Shown: positions 36,637 through 44,386, counted from the stretch's first letter. The stretch: 64,000 bases of DNA from Streptomyces cyaneus (GCF_004028635.1 NZ_RQJW01000003.1:1302001-1366000); one strand, 5' to 3'. Numbers and translations: made by a program. Notes: generated from the letters alone by a model not told the origin.

Positions 36637-37070
36637 CGGCGGTCTCCTTGGGTGTGGGCACAGTGGGCGGCGTAGGCATCGGCGGACAGCGCACCGGCGA
36701 TGTTCTCGACGCGCAGCCGGAACAGCCAGCCGCCGGTGTAGGGGGCGGAGTTGACGACGCCGGGGTCGTCGGTCAGCGCGGTGTTGACTTCCAGGACCCG
36801 GCCCGAGGCAGGCGCGTACAGGCCGCTGACGGCGGTCAGTGACTCGATCCGCCCGCAGCTCTCCCCCGCCTCGACCCAGGAACCGACCGCGGGCAGACGG
36901 ACGTCGACCACGTCACCGAGGGCCTTCGCCGCGAACGCGGTGATGCCGACGGTGGCGTTGCCCTCGTCCACGACCAGCCACTCGTGGTCCCAGGTGTAAC
37001 GCAGGTGCCGCGGAATGCTCAGGGCGGTCTCCCCCGCGGATTCCAGGGAGAGGCGGGGCGCGGAGGTCAT
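36633..37070 (-). CDS. GcvH-like protein lacking the lipoyl-lysine
   Basis: A 145-residue protein with the full glycine-cleavage H-protein fold (RYTWDHEWL, VGITAFAAKALGDVVDVRLP, VNSAPYTGGWLFRL). The lipoylation motif, ESTKSVSDLY or ESVKAASDIY in normal GcvH, reads IESLTAVSGLYAPASG: Thr79 (codon 36836-36834, ACC) stands where Lys is required, and no other Lys is near. It therefore cannot carry lipoate in the usual way. It may be inactive, or a binding or regulatory paralogue of GlyA. It overlaps both neighbours by four bases, so the message keeps it in frame and coupled. A 20-residue N-terminal extension is also unusual. Confidence 0.9.
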   Translation of the reverse strand: MTSAPRLSLESAGETALSIPRHLRYTWDHEWLVVDEGNATVGITAFAAKALGDVVDVRLPAVGSWVEAGESCGRIESLTAVSGLYAPASGRVLEVNTALTDDPGVVNSAPYTGGWLFRLRVENIAGALSADAYAAHCAHTQGDRR

Positions 37071-38248
37071 GACACGACGGCTGCGGCGGCGGGGACGAGA
37101 GTGCGGCGGAGCCGGTTGAAGAACTTCGGCTGGTTGAGGGAGAGCACGGCGACGGGGGTGCCCTCGCGCCGGTAGACGGCCGTGAAGGTACGGCTGTCGA
37201 TGTCGCCCTCGACGACCTCGGGCTCGGCGCCGGGGGCGACGTATCCGGCGACCTGGATGCGCGACTGGTACTGGTCGGACCAGAAGTACGGCGCGGTGAG
37301 CGGGGCGGGGGCCGACAAACCGGTCAGCAGGGTGCGGGCGGCGGTCTTCGCCTGCTCGGTGGCGCTGCTCCAGTGCTCGATGCGGGCGTGCCGTCCGGTG
37401 AACGGGTTGGGGCAGCGGGCGACGTCACCGACGGCGACCACGCCCGGGACGCCGGTCGAGCAGCCGGCGTCGCACACCACGCCGTCGTCCACCTGCACGC
37501 CGGACCCGGCGAGCCAGTCGGTGTTGGGCCGCACGCCCACACCGGCCACGACGATATCGGCGGGCAGCACGCGGCCGTCCGCCAGCCGTACGCCCGCGAC
37601 CCGGCGCTCGCCGATCAGTTCCGCCACGCCGGTTCCGCACAGCAGCCGGACCCCGTGATCACTGTGGAGGGAGGAGACCACCAGCCCCATCTCGCGCCCG
37701 AGTTGGCGCTCAAGGGGTACGGGGAGTGCCTCGACGACGGTGACGTGGAGCCCGAGCCGGTGTGCGGTGGAGGCCACCTCGGCGCCGATGAACCCGGCAC
37801 CGATGACGACGACCCTGGGCAGGCCGTCGAGCAGTTCGGCGCGCAGGGCCTGGGCGTCGTCCAGGGTGCGCAGGGTGTGAACGCCGGCCAACCCGTCGGT
37901 GCCGGGGAGGGTGCGGGGGCCGGCGCCGGTCGCGATGACGATGCCGTCGGTGCGCACATGCCGTCCCCCGGCCAGGGTCACGGTGCGGGCGACGGGGTCG
38001 AGCCGCACGGCGCGCTCGCCGAGCAGCCACTGCGCGTCCAGGACCTCGTACTCGTCCGCGTCGCCGAGCGCGAGCCCCTCGGCGTCGATGTCCCCCTTGA
38101 GGAAGTCCTTGGACAGCGGGGGTCGGTCGTAGGGAGTGTGGCGCTCCTCCCCCACGACGACGATCTCGCCGTCATAGCCCTCTGCGCGCAGCGCGCGGAC
38201 CATGCTCAGTCCTGCCAGCGACGCTCCGACGACGGTGATGCTCCTCAT
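37067..38248 (-). CDS. FAD-dependent ferredoxin-type reductase
   Basis: A 393-residue NAD(P)H:ferredoxin reductase of the ThcD/RhlA type. The FAD fingerprint is VVGASLAGLSMVRALRAEGY, PYDRPPLSK lies near residue 45, the NAD(P)-binding motif is VVIGAGFIGAEVAS, and the second FAD motif is GVPGVVAVGDVARC. It should pass electrons to the Rieske oxygenase, probably through a ferredoxin, although none is seen in the window. It heads the reductase-gcvH-glyA-sdaA operon, and palindromic operators precede it. Confidence 0.9.
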   Translation of the reverse strand: MRSITVVGASLAGLSMVRALRAEGYDGEIVVVGEERHTPYDRPPLSKDFLKGDIDAEGLALGDADEYEVLDAQWLLGERAVRLDPVARTVTLAGGRHVRTDGIVIATGAGPRTLPGTDGLAGVHTLRTLDDAQALRAELLDGLPRVVVIGAGFIGAEVASTAHRLGLHVTVVEALPVPLERQLGREMGLVVSSLHSDHGVRLLCGTGVAELIGERRVAGVRLADGRVLPADIVVAGVGVRPNTDWLAGSGVQVDDGVVCDAGCSTGVPGVVAVGDVARCPNPFTGRHARIEHWSSATEQAKTAARTLLTGLSAPAPLTAPYFWSDQYQSRIQVAGYVAPGAEPEVVEGDIDSRTFTAVYRREGTPVAVLSLNQPKFFNRLRRTLVPAAAAVVS

Positions 38249-38266
38249 GCCGGCTCCAGACGGGGA

Positions 38267-38305
38267 GTTGTCTCACATAACACAACGACATTCGCTATAC
38301 GCAAC
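38267..38305 (-). promoter_or_regulatory. IclR-type operator pair upstream of the reductase operon
   Basis: CATTCGCTATACGCAAC (38289-38305) is a 17-bp form of the recurrent GTTGCG-N5-CGCAAC palindrome with one good arm; a weaker copy ending CACAAC lies at 38270-38286. Both fall within 60 bp upstream of the reductase start. Confidence 0.55.
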
Positions 38306-38372
38306 ATGCTTTCCGCGCGGCGCGGGCGTTGTCAAGGGAGGCGTCGCATATCAATTTCCGATGATGCTCAAC

Positions 38373-38389
38373 GTTGCGTGATTCGCAAC
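38373..38389. promoter_or_regulatory. Perfect IclR-type operator
   Basis: GTTGCGTGATTCGCAAC has two exact 6-bp arms, GTTGCG and CGCAAC, around a 5-bp spacer. It lies in the 223-bp gap between the Rieske gene and the reductase operon. Confidence 0.75.
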
Positions 38390-38412
38390 CTGCCCAGCGG
38401 GGCAGCCCCATG

Positions 38413-38456
38413 GCCCGCCCACCGGCCGGAGGGGCCGTAACAGCAGGTGGGCGGGC
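38413..38456 (-). terminator. Terminator after the Rieske oxygenase gene
   Basis: An 11-bp stem GCCCGCCCACC/GGTGGGCGGGC encloses a smaller GGCC/GGCC hairpin, 15 bases past the Rieske stop on the minus strand. It separates this message from the reductase operon. Confidence 0.65.
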
Positions 38457-38471
38457 GTTTCTGGGGTGGGG

Positions 38472-39605
38472 TCAGCGCGTGGGGCGCACCTCGAGCTTGT
38501 TCTGCAGCCAGGTGTGGAACTCGCCGATGTGGTGCTCGCTGGGCACCAGGACGCCGCCCTTGGCGTACGCCTTCGAGCTCATCGCCGGCTGGGTGCGCTC
38601 ACAGGCGTCGAAGTCCTGCTGGTTGACCCGGTGGAACAGCTCCACCGAACGCTCCACGTCCTTGCCGCTCTCCACGACGTGCGGCAGGTACAGCCAGTCG
38701 CACTCGACGACCGTGCGGTCGGGTGCCATCGGGTACATCCGGTGGAAGATCACGTGGTCGGGCACGAGGTTGATGAAGACCTGCGGACGGACGGTGATCG
38801 CGTAGTAGCGGCGGTCCTGGTCCTCTGCGACGCCCGGGATGCGGTCCAGGCCCTCGGAGCCGTCCACCGTGAAGCCCTGGACGTCCTCGCCGAACTCGGC
38901 GCCGTGCCCGACGTAGTACTGGGCGGCGTAGCCGTCCGCGAACTCGGGGAGCACCTCGGTGAGTTCGGGGTGGATCGTGGCGCAGTGGTAGCACTCCATG
39001 AAGTTCTCGATGATGAGCTTCCAGTTGGCCTTCACGTCGTAGGTGATACGGCGGCCCACCTTCAGGTCGTCGATGCCGTAGCGCTCGATCGACTCGACGT
39101 CGCCGAGCCGCTCGACGACCGCGCCCATCACCTCGGCCTCGAAGGACGGCGGCTCGTCGGCGAGGCACACCCACACATAGCCGAGCCACTCGCGTACATG
39201 GACGTCGATCAGGCCGTACTCGGTCCGGTCGATGTCCGGCATCGACGTCAGGTTGGGGGCGGCGACCAGCTTGCCGTCCAGACCGTAGGTCCAGGCGTGG
39301 TAAGGACACTGGAAGGCGCGCTTGACCTCGCCGGACTCCTCGGTGCACAGCTTGGCCCCGCGGTGCCGGCAGATGTTGAGGAACGCCTTGATCGAGCCGT
39401 CCCGCGAGCGGGAGACGAGCACGCTCTCGCGTCCGACCTGACAGGTGCGGAAGGCGCCGGGCTTGGCCAGCTCGGGGGCTCGGGCCACGCAGAACCACAT
39501 GGCCTCGAAGACCCGCTCCTGCTCCTGGGCGAAGACCTCGGCGTCGGTGTAGTACTCGCCGGACAGCGTGGGGATCAGGCTGGGCGGCAGGTTCGTGATG
39601 GTCAT
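38472..39605 (-). CDS. Rieske 2Fe-2S oxygenase alpha subunit, probable glycine betaine demethylase
   Basis: A 377-residue oxygenase. The Rieske centre uses Cys79 and His81 (CRHRG) and Cys100 and His103 (CPYHAW). The mononuclear iron site is in ENFMECYHCATIHPEL. The protein is like GbcA and choline monooxygenase, and its neighbours (reductase, dimethylglycine and sarcosine oxidases, formaldehyde dehydrogenase) point to oxidative N-demethylation of glycine betaine, releasing formaldehyde. Stachydrine or carnitine derivatives are alternatives. Ribosome site GAAGG precedes the ATG. A close paralogue begins at the right edge of the window. Confidence 0.9.
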   Translation of the reverse strand: MTITNLPPSLIPTLSGEYYTDAEVFAQEQERVFEAMWFCVARAPELAKPGAFRTCQVGRESVLVSRSRDGSIKAFLNICRHRGAKLCTEESGEVKRAFQCPYHAWTYGLDGKLVAAPNLTSMPDIDRTEYGLIDVHVREWLGYVWVCLADEPPSFEAEVMGAVVERLGDVESIERYGIDDLKVGRRITYDVKANWKLIIENFMECYHCATIHPELTEVLPEFADGYAAQYYVGHGAEFGEDVQGFTVDGSEGLDRIPGVAEDQDRRYYAITVRPQVFINLVPDHVIFHRMYPMAPDRTVVECDWLYLPHVVESGKDVERSVELFHRVNQQDFDACERTQPAMSSKAYAKGGVLVPSEHHIGEFHTWLQNKLEVRPTR

Positions 39606-39617
39606 CGTGTCACCTTC

Positions 39618-39662
39618 GGAAGATTCAGACGCGGAAGATTCAGGTGCGGAAGATGCAGATTC
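39618..39662. repeat. 15-bp tandem repeat, three copies, at the MBL stub junction
   Basis: Units GGAAGATTCAGACGC, GGAAGATTCAGGTGC and GGAAGATGCAGATTC start at 39618, 39633 and 39648. They lie exactly between the premature stop of the MBL-fold stub and the Rieske ribosome site, so they may mark the deletion junction. Confidence 0.8.
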
Positions 39663-39774
39663 AGGTGACCTCGTCGTCGTTGCCGATCAGCCGGACGTTG
39701 TTGTCGACCTCCCAGCAGCCGCCGTCCAGTTCGAAGGTGCCGGAGGTGACGAGGCGTTCGATGCGCGCGGTCAC
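39661..39774 (-). pseudogene. 5' stub of a metallo-beta-lactamase-fold hydrolase gene
   Basis: A 37-codon frame starting at a GTG that overlaps the dehydrogenase stop. It reads TARIERLVTSGTFELDGG and then WEVDNNVRLIGNDDEV, followed by a stop. This matches the N-terminus of the MBL-fold protein usually encoded just after the mycothiol-dependent formaldehyde dehydrogenase, a family of about 210 residues whose HxHxDH metal site lies downstream of the break. All metal ligands are missing, so the product is inactive. The full gene probably acted on S-formylmycothiol or related thioesters. Confidence 0.82.
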
Positions 39775-40856
39775 AGGAGCACCACCGAGCGCAGGACGTC
39801 GCCGTGGTGCATCTTGGCGAACGCGGCCTCCACGTCCTCCAGGGTGATGGTTTCGGTGACGAACTCGCCCAGGTCGAAGCGGCCCTGGAGGTAGAGGTCG
39901 ATCAGGGCGGGGAAGTCCCGGGAGGGCAGGCAGTCGCCGTACCAGGAGGACTTCAGCGCCCCGCCACGGCCGAAGACGTCCAGCAGGGGCAGGTCGAGGG
40001 TCAGCTCCGGGGTGGGAACGCCGACCAGGACGGCGGTGCCGGCCAGGTCGCGGGCGTAGAAAGCCTGCTTGAAGGTCTCGGGGCGGCCCACCGCGTCCAC
40101 CACGACGTCGGCGCCGAAGCCTCCGGTCAGCTCACGGATCGCCTCGACGGCGTCGGTCCGGGAGGAGTCGACGGTGTCGGTGGCGCCGAACTGCTCGGCC
40201 CACTTCAGCTTCCGCTCGTCGACGTCCACCGCGATGATCCGGCTCGCACCGGCCACCTTGGCGCCCGCGATCGCGGCCATGCCCACGCCGCCGCAGCCGA
40301 TCACCGCGATCGAGTCGCCGCGGCCCACTCCGCCGGTGTTGACCGCGGCGCCGAACCCGGCCATCACCCCGCAGCCGAGCAAGCCGGCCGCGGCGGGCCG
40401 GGCGGCCGGGTCGACCTTGGTGCACTGGCCGGCGGCGACCAGGGTCTTCTCGGCGAAGGCGCCGATGCCGAGGGCCGGGGAGAGCGGGGTGCCGTCGGCC
40501 AGGGTCATCGGCTGGGTGGCGTTGTGGGTGGCGAAGCAGTACCACGGCTCGCCCTTGCCGCACGCCCGGCAAGTGCCGCAGACAGCACGCCAGTTGAGGA
40601 CGACGAAGTCGCCGGGCGCGACGTCGGTGACGCCCTCGCCGACCGACTCGACGACGCCCGCCGCCTCGTGGCCGAGCAGGAACGGGAACTCGTCGTTGAT
40701 CCCGCCCTCCCGGTAGTGCAGATCGGTGTGGCAGACACCGCAGGCCTGCACCCGCACCAGGGCCTCACCGGGGCCCGGGTTCGGCACCAGGATGGTCTCC
40801 ACCGAGACCGGTGCGCCCTTCTGCCGGGCGACGACGGCGCGTACCTCGTGTGTCAC
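39771..40856 (-). CDS. S-(hydroxymethyl)mycothiol dehydrogenase
   Basis: A 361-residue zinc alcohol dehydrogenase of the class III, mycothiol-dependent type (MscR/AdhE2). Catalytic zinc ligands are in ACGVCHTDLHYREG and LLGHEAAG; the structural zinc Cys cluster is in CGTCRACGKGEPWYC; the NAD site is VIGCGGVGMAAIAGA. It oxidises the adduct of formaldehyde and mycothiol, disposing of the formaldehyde from demethylation. GTG at 40856 has GAGGAG eight bases upstream, which decides the start over longer frames. Its stop overlaps the start of the MBL stub. Confidence 0.93.
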   Translation of the reverse strand: MTHEVRAVVARQKGAPVSVETILVPNPGPGEALVRVQACGVCHTDLHYREGGINDEFPFLLGHEAAGVVESVGEGVTDVAPGDFVVLNWRAVCGTCRACGKGEPWYCFATHNATQPMTLADGTPLSPALGIGAFAEKTLVAAGQCTKVDPAARPAAAGLLGCGVMAGFGAAVNTGGVGRGDSIAVIGCGGVGMAAIAGAKVAGASRIIAVDVDERKLKWAEQFGATDTVDSSRTDAVEAIRELTGGFGADVVVDAVGRPETFKQAFYARDLAGTAVLVGVPTPELTLDLPLLDVFGRGGALKSSWYGDCLPSRDFPALIDLYLQGRFDLGEFVTETITLEDVEAAFAKMHHGDVLRSVVLL

Positions 40857-41004
40857 GGTCGATCTCCTCGTCGAGGGGACGGCCGAATGCGATCTTCGGG
40901 AGCTTCGGGATCTTCGGCCTGATGTTCTGGATGGCGGGAGGGAGGGAGGGAACTTCACCCCAGCCAGGGCGAGACCCCGGGGGCAAGCCGCCACTTGAGG
41001 TTGA

Positions 41005-41040
41005 GTTGCGTATTACACAACTCTCTTCGCTATAAGCAAC
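41005..41040. promoter_or_regulatory. IclR-type operator pair, dehydrogenase side
   Basis: GTTGCGTATTACACAAC (41005-41021) matches the palindrome with one change, and TCTTCGCTATAAGCAAC (41024-41040) matches one arm and the spacer seen before the reductase operon. Confidence 0.6.
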
Positions 41041-41222
41041 GACCGCCCAAACTGTCTCCCTGCGGACACCCACTGTCAAGCGGCCGGTCGCGCGAACTTG
41101 CCATCCCGTCGAAAAACGGACTCCGGGCACCCACGGGCATGCTGTGCACTACCTGGCCAGGAGCGCCTGGACCACTTCCGCCGGACCACCCCTTGACCAC
41201 TTGGGCCCCCGCGCCCAATCAT

Positions 41223-41258
41223 GTTGCGCATAGCTCACCGTGTTGCGTAATTCGCACC
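41223..41258. promoter_or_regulatory. IclR-type operator pair upstream of purU copy 1
   Basis: GTTGCGCATAGCTCACC (41223-41239) and GTTGCGTAATTCGCACC (41242-41258) lie 19 bp apart start to start, about 22-57 bp before purU. The same pair with the same spacing precedes the second purU. Confidence 0.7.
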
Positions 41259-41279
41259 ACCTGACGACGGAGGAAGGCA

Positions 41280-42152
41280 ATGTCTCCTCGACCGCAGCCC
41301 GGCCGTGAGTTCGTCCTCACCCTTTCCTGCCCCGACCAGGCCGGTCTCGTCCACGCCGTGACCACCTTTCTCATCAGCCACTCCGGCAACATCCTGGAGA
41401 GCCGGCAGTTCGACGACCGACTGCAGGACCGCTTCTTCATGCGGGTCCACTTCGACGTCACGGACCCCGGCATCTCCCTGGAGGACCTGCGCACCGGCTT
41501 CGGCCCCGTCGGCCAGGCGTACGGGATCAGCTGGCAGCTGCATGACGCCTCGACCCCGACCCGCGCGCTGATCATGGTGTCGAAGTTCGGCCACTGCCTG
41601 AACGACCTGCTCTTCCGCAGGTCCACCGGCGCGCTCAACATCGAGATCCCGGCGATCGTCTCCAACCACCGTGACTTCGAGCCCCTGGCGCAGAGCTACG
41701 GCATCCCCTTCCACCATGTCCCGGTGACCAAGGAGACCAAGGCCCAGGCCGAGGCACGGCTGCTGGAGCTCGTGCGCGAGCTGGACGTCGACCTGGTGGT
41801 ACTGGCCCGCTACATGCAGATCCTCTCCGACGACCTGTGCAAGCAGCTCGACGGCAAGGCCATCAACATCCACCACTCGTTCCTGCCGAGCTTCAAGGGG
41901 GCCCGGCCGTACGTCCAGGCGCACCAGCGCGGTGTGAAGCTCGTCGGGGCCACGGCCCACTACGTCACGCCCGACCTCGACGAAGGCCCGATCATCGAGC
42001 AGGACGTCGTCCGCGTGGACCACTCGCGCGACCCCGACGAACTGGTCACCATCGGCCGTGACGTCGAGGCCCAGGTGCTCGCCCGCGCCGTGGAGTGGCA
42101 CAGCGAGAGCCGGGTGCTGGTGAACGGGAACTGCACAGTGGTCTTCCGCTGA
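41280..42152 (+). CDS. purU: Formyltetrahydrofolate deformylase, copy 1
   Basis: A 290-residue PurU. The N-terminal ACT domain (residues 1 to about 85; LTLSCPDQAGLVHAV) is followed by a formyltransferase-fold domain with SKFGHCLNDLL, IVSNHRDF, INIHHSFLPSFKGARPY and GATAHYVTPDLDEGPII, the His-Asp pair of the active site. It hydrolyses 10-formyl-THF to formate and THF, recycling folate loaded by methyl groups of betaine. GGAGGAAGG precedes the ATG. A second copy of equal length, at 58312, aligns without gaps. Controlled by the operators just upstream. Confidence 0.95.
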   Translation: MSPRPQPGREFVLTLSCPDQAGLVHAVTTFLISHSGNILESRQFDDRLQDRFFMRVHFDVTDPGISLEDLRTGFGPVGQAYGISWQLHDASTPTRALIMVSKFGHCLNDLLFRRSTGALNIEIPAIVSNHRDFEPLAQSYGIPFHHVPVTKETKAQAEARLLELVRELDVDLVVLARYMQILSDDLCKQLDGKAINIHHSFLPSFKGARPYVQAHQRGVKLVGATAHYVTPDLDEGPIIEQDVVRVDHSRDPDELVTIGRDVEAQVLARAVEWHSESRVLVNGNCTVVFR

Positions 42153-42178
42153 CGAGGCGGGCCGTGCGACCATGCGGG

Positions 42179-42194
42179 CGGCCGGATCCGGCCG
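42179..42194 (+). terminator. Possible terminator after purU copy 1
   Basis: The palindrome CGGCCGGATCCGGCCG lies 26 bases after the purU stop, with weaker flanking complementarity (GCGGG/CCCGC). It could end the purU message before iclR copy 1. Confidence 0.4.
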
Positions 42195-42265
42195 TTCCCG
42201 CCGTTTTCCACGGCCCCTGCGGGACGCACAAAGGCCCATGGAACCCGCGAAGACCCGTGCGTATA

Positions 42266-42282
42266 GTTGCGCGATGAGCAAC
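42266..42282. promoter_or_regulatory. IclR-type operator over the start codon of iclR copy 1
   Basis: GTTGCGCGATGAGCAAC matches the palindrome with one change and contains the ATG at 42274. A regulator bound here would block its own initiation, so autoregulation is likely. Confidence 0.65.
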
Positions 42283-43071
42283 TACACCGCAGATAGCGAA
42301 ACAGCGGGTCCCGCGGTGAACGGGGTGCAGTCCGTCGACCGCGCCGTCAGCGTCCTTGAGATCCTCGCCCAGCGCGGCGAGGCGGGCGTCAGCGAGGTGG
42401 CCGCCGAGATCGACGTGCACAAGTCCACCGCGTTCCGTCTGCTCGGGGCCCTGGAAACGCGCGGCCTGGTCGAGCAGACGGCCGAGCGGGGCAAGTACCG
42501 GCTGGGCTTCGGGATCGTACGCCTGGCCGGCGCCGTCACGGGCCGCCTCGACATCACCCAGCAAGGCCGCACGGTGTGCGAGCGGCTCAGCGAGGAGGTC
42601 GGCGAGACGGTCAACATCGCCGTCCTCCAGGAGCACTACGCGGTCAACCTGTATCAGGTACGCGGCCCGGGCGCGGTCGGCACCCACAACTGGGTCGGCC
42701 AGCTCACCCCGCTGCACGCCACGTCGAGCGGCAAGATCCTGCTGGCCCATCTGACGGAGAAGGAGCGCGCCGGCGTGCTCGCCGCGTCGGGGACGCAGAA
42801 GCTGACGCCGCACACCCTGACCTCGAGGGCCAAGCTGGAGAAGAACCTGGCCGAGGCGCGCGAGCGCGGATACGCGGTCGCGCTGGAGGAACTCGAGATC
42901 GGGCTGCACGCCATGGCGGCCCCGATCCGCTCCCGCGACGGCGAGGTGATCGCCGCCCTCAGCGCCTCCGGCCCCACATACCGCTTCACCGAGGAACGCA
43001 TCCACGAACTCGCACCCGCGCTGATCAGCGGCGCGGACGAAATCAGCCGCCGTATGGGCCATCTCGGCTGA
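42274..43071 (+). CDS. IclR-family transcriptional regulator, copy 1
   Basis: A 265-residue IclR protein. The N-terminal winged helix (about 15-75) reads VQSVDRAVSVLEILAQRGE and HKSTAFRLLGALETRGLVE; the effector domain begins near residue 95 and includes LHATSSGKILLAHL and PIRSRDGEVIAALSASG. It aligns without gaps with the second IclR at 62795. Palindromes at promoters of the surrounding genes and on its own start codon suggest it controls this one-carbon and betaine island. The effector (betaine, dimethylglycine, sarcosine or formate) is unknown. Confidence 0.93.
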   Translation: MSNYTADSETAGPAVNGVQSVDRAVSVLEILAQRGEAGVSEVAAEIDVHKSTAFRLLGALETRGLVEQTAERGKYRLGFGIVRLAGAVTGRLDITQQGRTVCERLSEEVGETVNIAVLQEHYAVNLYQVRGPGAVGTHNWVGQLTPLHATSSGKILLAHLTEKERAGVLAASGTQKLTPHTLTSRAKLEKNLAEARERGYAVALEELEIGLHAMAAPIRSRDGEVIAALSASGPTYRFTEERIHELAPALISGADEISRRMGHLG

Positions 43072-43134
43072 GGCCCCACAGGGGCGCTCGGTACGACGGC
43101 ATTCGGCCGCTGCGGCGTTCGGCCGGTGCGGCGC

Positions 43135-43718
43135 TCAGCCCAGCGGCGACCCTGCCGACGCCGCCGCCTCGACGCCCCAGCGGGCCGTCACTCGTATCGC
43201 GTCCGCAGTCGATGCGACATCGTGCACGCGCAGACACCGGACGCCCTGTGCGGCGGCGAGCACGGACACGGCGGTGGTCGCGGCATCGCGCAGCCGCGCG
43301 GGACGGGGCTGTCCCGTCGTCCGGTCCACCAGCAGACTGCCCAGGAACGACTTGCGTGACGCGCCCACGAGGACCGGGTGTCCCAGGGCCATGACGTCCC
43401 CGAGGCGGCCCAGCAGCTCCCCATTGTGGTCGGGCGTCTTGGCGAAGCCCAGCCCGGGGTCGACGACCAGGCAGCCCGGCGGTATTCCCGCCTCCAGCGC
43501 GGCGTCGAGCCTCAGCCGCAGTTCGTCGAGCACGTCGGTGACGACGTCGTCGTAGACGGCGTTCGCCTGCATACCGGCGGAGTGTCCACGCCAGTGCATC
43601 AGCAGGCCATCAGCGGCAGCATCGCGGGGTCGGCGAGGCCATGGCGCCCGCCGCGGAGAGTTCGGAGAGCTCCCGGACGACGGGCAGGACGCGTCGCAGT
43701 TCCGCCACGACCGCAAAG
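43135..43718 (-). pseudogene. folP: folP remnant (dihydropteroate synthase), truncated and frameshifted
   Basis: An intact C-terminal half starts at 43599: MHWRGHSAGM, then PPGCLVVDPGLGFAKTPDHN, VLVGASRKSFLG and RVHDVASTADAIRV, all classical dihydropteroate synthase motifs. Upstream, earlier DHPS segments survive in other frames (ADPAMLPLMA just before, and AELRRVLPVVRELS near 43700). The first third, with the pterin-binding loops, is missing. The remnant begins directly at the base of a terminator hairpin (43719), so deletion joined it to the sox operon end. It is not expected to be functional. Confidence 0.85.
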
Positions 43719-43777
43719 CCCTGTGGGAGCTCCTGAGCGGAGCTCCCACAGGGGCCGGCGGGGTGCGGGCCCGCCGG
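43719..43777 (-). terminator. Double hairpin terminator after soxG
   Basis: Reading the minus strand, a stem CCGGCGGG/CCCGCCGG (43755-43777) is followed by a perfect 15-bp stem CCCTGTGGGAGCTCC/GGAGCTCCCACAGGG with a 5-base loop (43719-43753). They begin seven bases after the soxG stop. Confidence 0.8.
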
Positions 43778-43783
43778 GTTTTC

Positions 43784-44386
43784 TCAGCGGTACTCGGTCG
43801 CCGCGTCGAGCAGCCAGTCCGCCAGATAGCCGGCGAACGTCGAGCGCACCAGGACCCAGAATCCGGCCCTGGGTTCGTCCCGGGCGACCAGGACGACCTG
43901 GGTGCGGCCCAGCGTCGTCTGGGCACAGCGGCCGGAGCCGAAGGCCCGCGGATGCAGGTCCAGCGGACAGCCGTGGGCCAGCAGGTCATGGGCGCGCGGG
44001 CCCGTGACCAGGAGCGTGGTGCGCTGTGCGGAGACGTCGGTGACGGAGACGTGCTCGTCGCCGGCGGCCTCCCGGATCCGGCTCTCCAGGTCCCGCTCGC
44101 TCCCCGGCGGCCCCACCAGCAGCCACTCGTCCGGGCCGAGCCACAGTGCGGTCGACTCCCCCGCGCGGACGACGGTGTTCGGCTGGAGCGGCAGTTGCAG
44201 GTCCAGTGCGAGGCCGACGGCTGCCGCCGCCGCTCCCTTGGCGTCGAGGCGCACGTTGAGCTGGGCCAGGAAGGGGAGTTCGGCCAGCCTGATCGCACCC
44301 TCGGACGAGCGGGTCGCGGCGGCCAGGCGGTCCGCGACGTGCGACAGCGGGCTGCGGAGCGGGGCGGTAAGGGCGGTGTCAGCCAT
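43784..44386 (-). CDS. soxG: Sarcosine oxidase gamma subunit
   Basis: A 200-residue SoxG with the GcvT-like fold: LNVRLDAKGAA near residue 45, GPDEWLLVGPPG near 95, DVSAQRTTLLVTGPRAHDLL, and FGSGRCAQTTLGRTQVVL. The gamma subunit is a structural part of the heterotetramer that oxidises sarcosine and passes the methyl as methylene-THF. It overlaps the end of the SoxDA gene by eight bases and is the last intact gene of this operon; two terminator hairpins follow. Confidence 0.9.
   Translation of the reverse strand: MADTALTAPLRSPLSHVADRLAAATRSSEGAIRLAELPFLAQLNVRLDAKGAAAAAVGLALDLQLPLQPNTVVRAGESTALWLGPDEWLLVGPPGSERDLESRIREAAGDEHVSVTDVSAQRTTLLVTGPRAHDLLAHGCPLDLHPRAFGSGRCAQTTLGRTQVVLVARDEPRAGFWVLVRSTFAGYLADWLLDAATEYR

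Larger units (their letters stand above)
40857..41279. other. 423-bp divergent regulatory region
   Basis: This gap separates the formaldehyde dehydrogenase from purU and holds four GTTGCG-N5-CGCAAC-type sites in two pairs, one pair near each gene, and locally AT-rich stretches (41010-41040). No coding sequence, RNA gene or riboswitch fold was recognised here. Confidence 0.7.

Noticed and set aside
35313..38471. Glycine riboswitch before the gcvH-glyA-sdaA genes
   Set aside because: I looked for the paired aptamer cores in the 5' gap (38249-38471) and between genes and saw none; the gap is explained by operators and a terminator.
39661..39774. A genuine 37-residue small protein
   Set aside because: Its sequence is the N-terminus of a known longer family truncated before all metal ligands; a stub is the simpler reading, though it is still probably translated.
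41041..41222. A small gene in the divergent region before purU
   Set aside because: Short frames on both strands lack ribosome sites and similarity; operators explain the region better.
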